Position numbers and translations under genes: made by a program. A stretch of DNA of 15,125 nt from an uncultured Synergistaceae bacterium. GTDB lineage: Bacteria > Synergistota > Synergistia > Synergistales > Aminobacteriaceae. The notes under the pieces were generated by a model. The model saw only the letters and a program-made list of their open reading frames with translations, did not search any database and was not told where the DNA came from. The stretch spans positions 1 through 15,125 of the forward strand of contig CALMZW010000014.1 in the NCBI GenBank assembly GCA_937870605.1. The letters run 5' to 3'. Positions 13,577 through 15,125 of this stretch are shown here, piece after piece. Position 1 is the first letter of the stretch. Each line of letters starts with the position of its first letter.

Positions 13577-15125
13577 CGCGCGCATCCGCGGCGGGAAAGG
13601 CCGCCGAAGAGATCATCGGAATCGATCTCGGAACGCGCTATGCCCTGACGGCCTGTCTCCGGGACGGGAAGCCCGAAATCATTCCGAATCGTTGGGGGGC
13701 GAACCGCACTCCGTCCGTTGTCGCGTGGACGCCCGACGGGTATCTGGGCGGCGAGGAAGCGCTCCGGATGGAGATTCGCGACCCCTCACGCGTCTGGTGG
13801 GATCTGAAACGAAAAATAGGGAGCTCCTGGAGAGGACAGTGCGGCGTCCGGCCGAGAACGGCGGAGGAGATTCTCACGCCGCTTCTCGTCCTGTTGCGCG
13901 AGGACGCCGAGGCGTGGCTCGGAACCTTCGTCTCCTCGTGCGTCCTCACGGTTCCGGCCTATTTCAGTTTTTCGGAACGTTCGGCGATCGCCCGAAGCGG
14001 CAAAAGCGCCGGGTTTCGCTCCATCCGGATCATCAACGAGCCGACGGCGGCGGCGCTCGCTTTCGGGCGACAGGGACGGTTTCTCGTGCTGGATTTCGGG
14101 GCGGGGACGGCCGATATATCGGTTGTCGAGAGCGAGCGGGGTGTCTGGCAGGTTCTGGAGAGCACCGGCAAAAGCGACATCGGCGGACGGGATTTCGACC
14201 TGCTTCTGGCGTCGTGGCTCGCCGGGGGCATCGGCGCCCCGGAAGACGATTCCCCTTTCTGGCGAATGCTCCTCTCCGAGGCGGAACGTCTGAAGATCGC
14301 CCTGTCCGACTGCGAACAGTGCGAATGGGTTCCGTTCGGGGACTACGCGCATCATCCTCCGGTGACCGTTTCCCGTGCGGTGTTCGAGCATCTGGTCAAG
14401 GACCGGATCTCCATGGTGGTGGACGAAGTCCGCCGCCTGTGGGACCGCCATCGGCCGGGAAAGTTGCTCTTCGTCGGAGGAAGCAGTCGGATTCCCCTGC
14501 TCCGCCGGATGCTCGAGGAGCGCGTCACGCGTCCCGAACGGCTTTCCGTCTGTCCGGACGAGGCAGTGGTCTTCGGTGCGGCGCTTTCGACGACATCGGG
14601 CGAAAAGCTTCTGATAGACGTCCTTTCCCAGAGCCTCGGAATCATCGCTGCGGACGAAACGCCGGTGCCCGTCATGGAAAAGGGAACGCCGCTTCCCGCG
14701 ACCGCAAGACGGGATTTCACGAGCGTGGGCTCCGGACCGCTGACGCTGCGGATCGCGCAGGGAGATCCCGGATCGTATGCCCGCTGGAAGGTCATCGGGA
14801 TACAGACGCTCCGCGACCTGGCGAAGGGCGAATCCGTGGGGCTCGAGTTCCGCGTCGACGGAAGCGGGCTGCTCCGAATTGATATAATACGCTCCGACGG
14901 AACGGTGCTGCATATTCCGTCCGTGGAGATCGGCGAAGGGGCGACATCCGAAGAACGCGGGAAGATGCCCGAGCTGAAAGAACTGGAGAGCAGAATCGCC
15001 GTGATATCTCCGAAGCTGGTTCCTTCGCAGCGGACCCGGATCGAGGCGCTGTCGCGCGCGGTCTATTCCCTTCGCGAAGGCGAGGGGTACGGAGGAGCGA
15101 TAACGCTTCTGGACACGATGGTCAC
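13573..15125 (+). CDS. Divergent second Hsp70 family protein (3' end outside window)
   Basis: The frame stays open for 517 codons to the window end. It encodes an actin-fold Hsp70 homologue distinct from dnaK. ATPase motifs: GIDLGTRYA (16-24), DLKRKIG with K79 at the catalytic lysine position, IINEPTAAALAFG (E156), LDFGAGTADIS (174-183), SDIGGRDFD and FVGGSSRIP (300-308). Differences from DnaK: the phosphate-1 loop reads GTRYA instead of GTTNS, and GGGT is GAGT. The stretch between GGRDFD and VGG is ~15 residues shorter. A linker-like EKLLID (344-349) leads to a recognisable but degenerate substrate-binding region (DVLSQSLGI, GTPLPATARRDFTS, VGLEFRVDGSG). The ATG overlaps the mtaB stop (ATGA), so it is coupled to mtaB. 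Function unknown. A long ORF in another frame here (13566-14882) is a shadow. Confidence 0.88.
   Translation, partial: MTRASAAGKAAEEIIGIDLGTRYALTACLRDGKPEIIPNRWGANRTPSVVAWTPDGYLGGEEALRMEIRDPSRVWWDLKRKIGSSWRGQCGVRPRTAEEILTPLLVLLREDAEAWLGTFVSSCVLTVPAYFSFSERSAIARSGKSAGFRSIRIINEPTAAALAFGRQGRFLVLDFGAGTADISVVESERGVWQVLESTGKSDIGGRDFDLLLASWLAGGIGAPEDDSPFWRMLLSEAERLKIALSDCEQCEWVPFGDYAHHPPVTVSRAVFEHLVKDRISMVVDEVRRLWDRHRPGKLLFVGGSSRIPLLRRMLEERVTRPERLSVCPDEAVVFGAALSTTSGEKLLIDVLSQSLGIIAADETPVPVMEKGTPLPATARRDFTSVGSGPLTLRIAQGDPGSYARWKVIGIQTLRDLAKGESVGLEFRVDGSGLLRIDIIRSDGTVLHIPSVEIGEGATSEERGKMPELKELESRIAVISPKLVPSQRTRIEALSRAVYSLREGEGYGGAITLLDTMV

Noticed and set aside
13566..14882. 438-codon plus-strand frame overlapping the second Hsp70
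   Set aside because: The frame from 13573 carries the Hsp70 motifs and remains open to the window end; this one is Arg/Gly-rich and motif-free.
1..15125. Mobile elements, CRISPR arrays, phage or defence genes, tRNA or rRNA
   Set aside because: Read through for terminal inverted repeats, regularly spaced repeats, transposase-like motifs and RNA gene signatures; none seen. The content is housekeeping apart from the second Hsp70.

Overview
This window is a compact piece of bacterial chromosome: high GC, short intergenic gaps, several 4-base start/stop overlaps. No rRNA, tRNA, CRISPR array, insertion sequence or phage gene was seen. A ferredoxin-type 2-oxoacid oxidoreductase points to an anaerobe. 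DnaK has the short 'Gram-positive type' nucleotide-binding domain, and the chaperone genes are HrcA/CIRCE controlled. Together with dnaJ followed by prmA and mtaB, this fits an anaerobic Firmicutes-like or, my best guess, Synergistota genome. The taxon is an inference; nothing here proves it.

Layout. (1) 1-1100: the C-terminal half of a CstA-family transporter (+) converges on a 58-residue zinc-ribbon protein (-) that starts with GTG; a hairpin between them can terminate both transcripts. (2) 1267-3860: korA-korB, a two-subunit 2-oxoacid:ferredoxin oxidoreductase, translationally coupled. It ends in a 21-bp perfect hairpin shared with the convergent folate genes. (3) 3987-6413, minus strand: a histidine phosphatase, then folP and folK. 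folP carries a ~135-residue N-terminal extension and has its own good sigma-70 type promoter inside the gap after the phosphatase. (4) 6468-11295, plus strand: sigma-70 type promoter, CIRCE operator, hrcA, grpE, dnaK, dnaJ, the classical class I heat-shock operon. (5) 11296-15125: a gap with a possible extended -10 promoter and a hairpin, then prmA, mtaB and a second, divergent Hsp70 that runs off the window end. The last three overlap one another (23 and 4 bases) and look like one translationally coupled unit.

How it works together: HrcA should repress its own operon through CIRCE. GrpE, DnaK and DnaJ form the complete Hsp70 cycle. PrmA and MtaB modify the translation apparatus (ribosomal protein L11; t6A37 of tRNA). 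The extra Hsp70 keeps the ATPase fold but has altered phosphate-loop residues and a degenerate substrate-binding part. It is the least explained gene in the window. The other items worth a look are the small zinc-ribbon gene, the folP extension and promoter, and the iron-sulfur ligand set of KorB.
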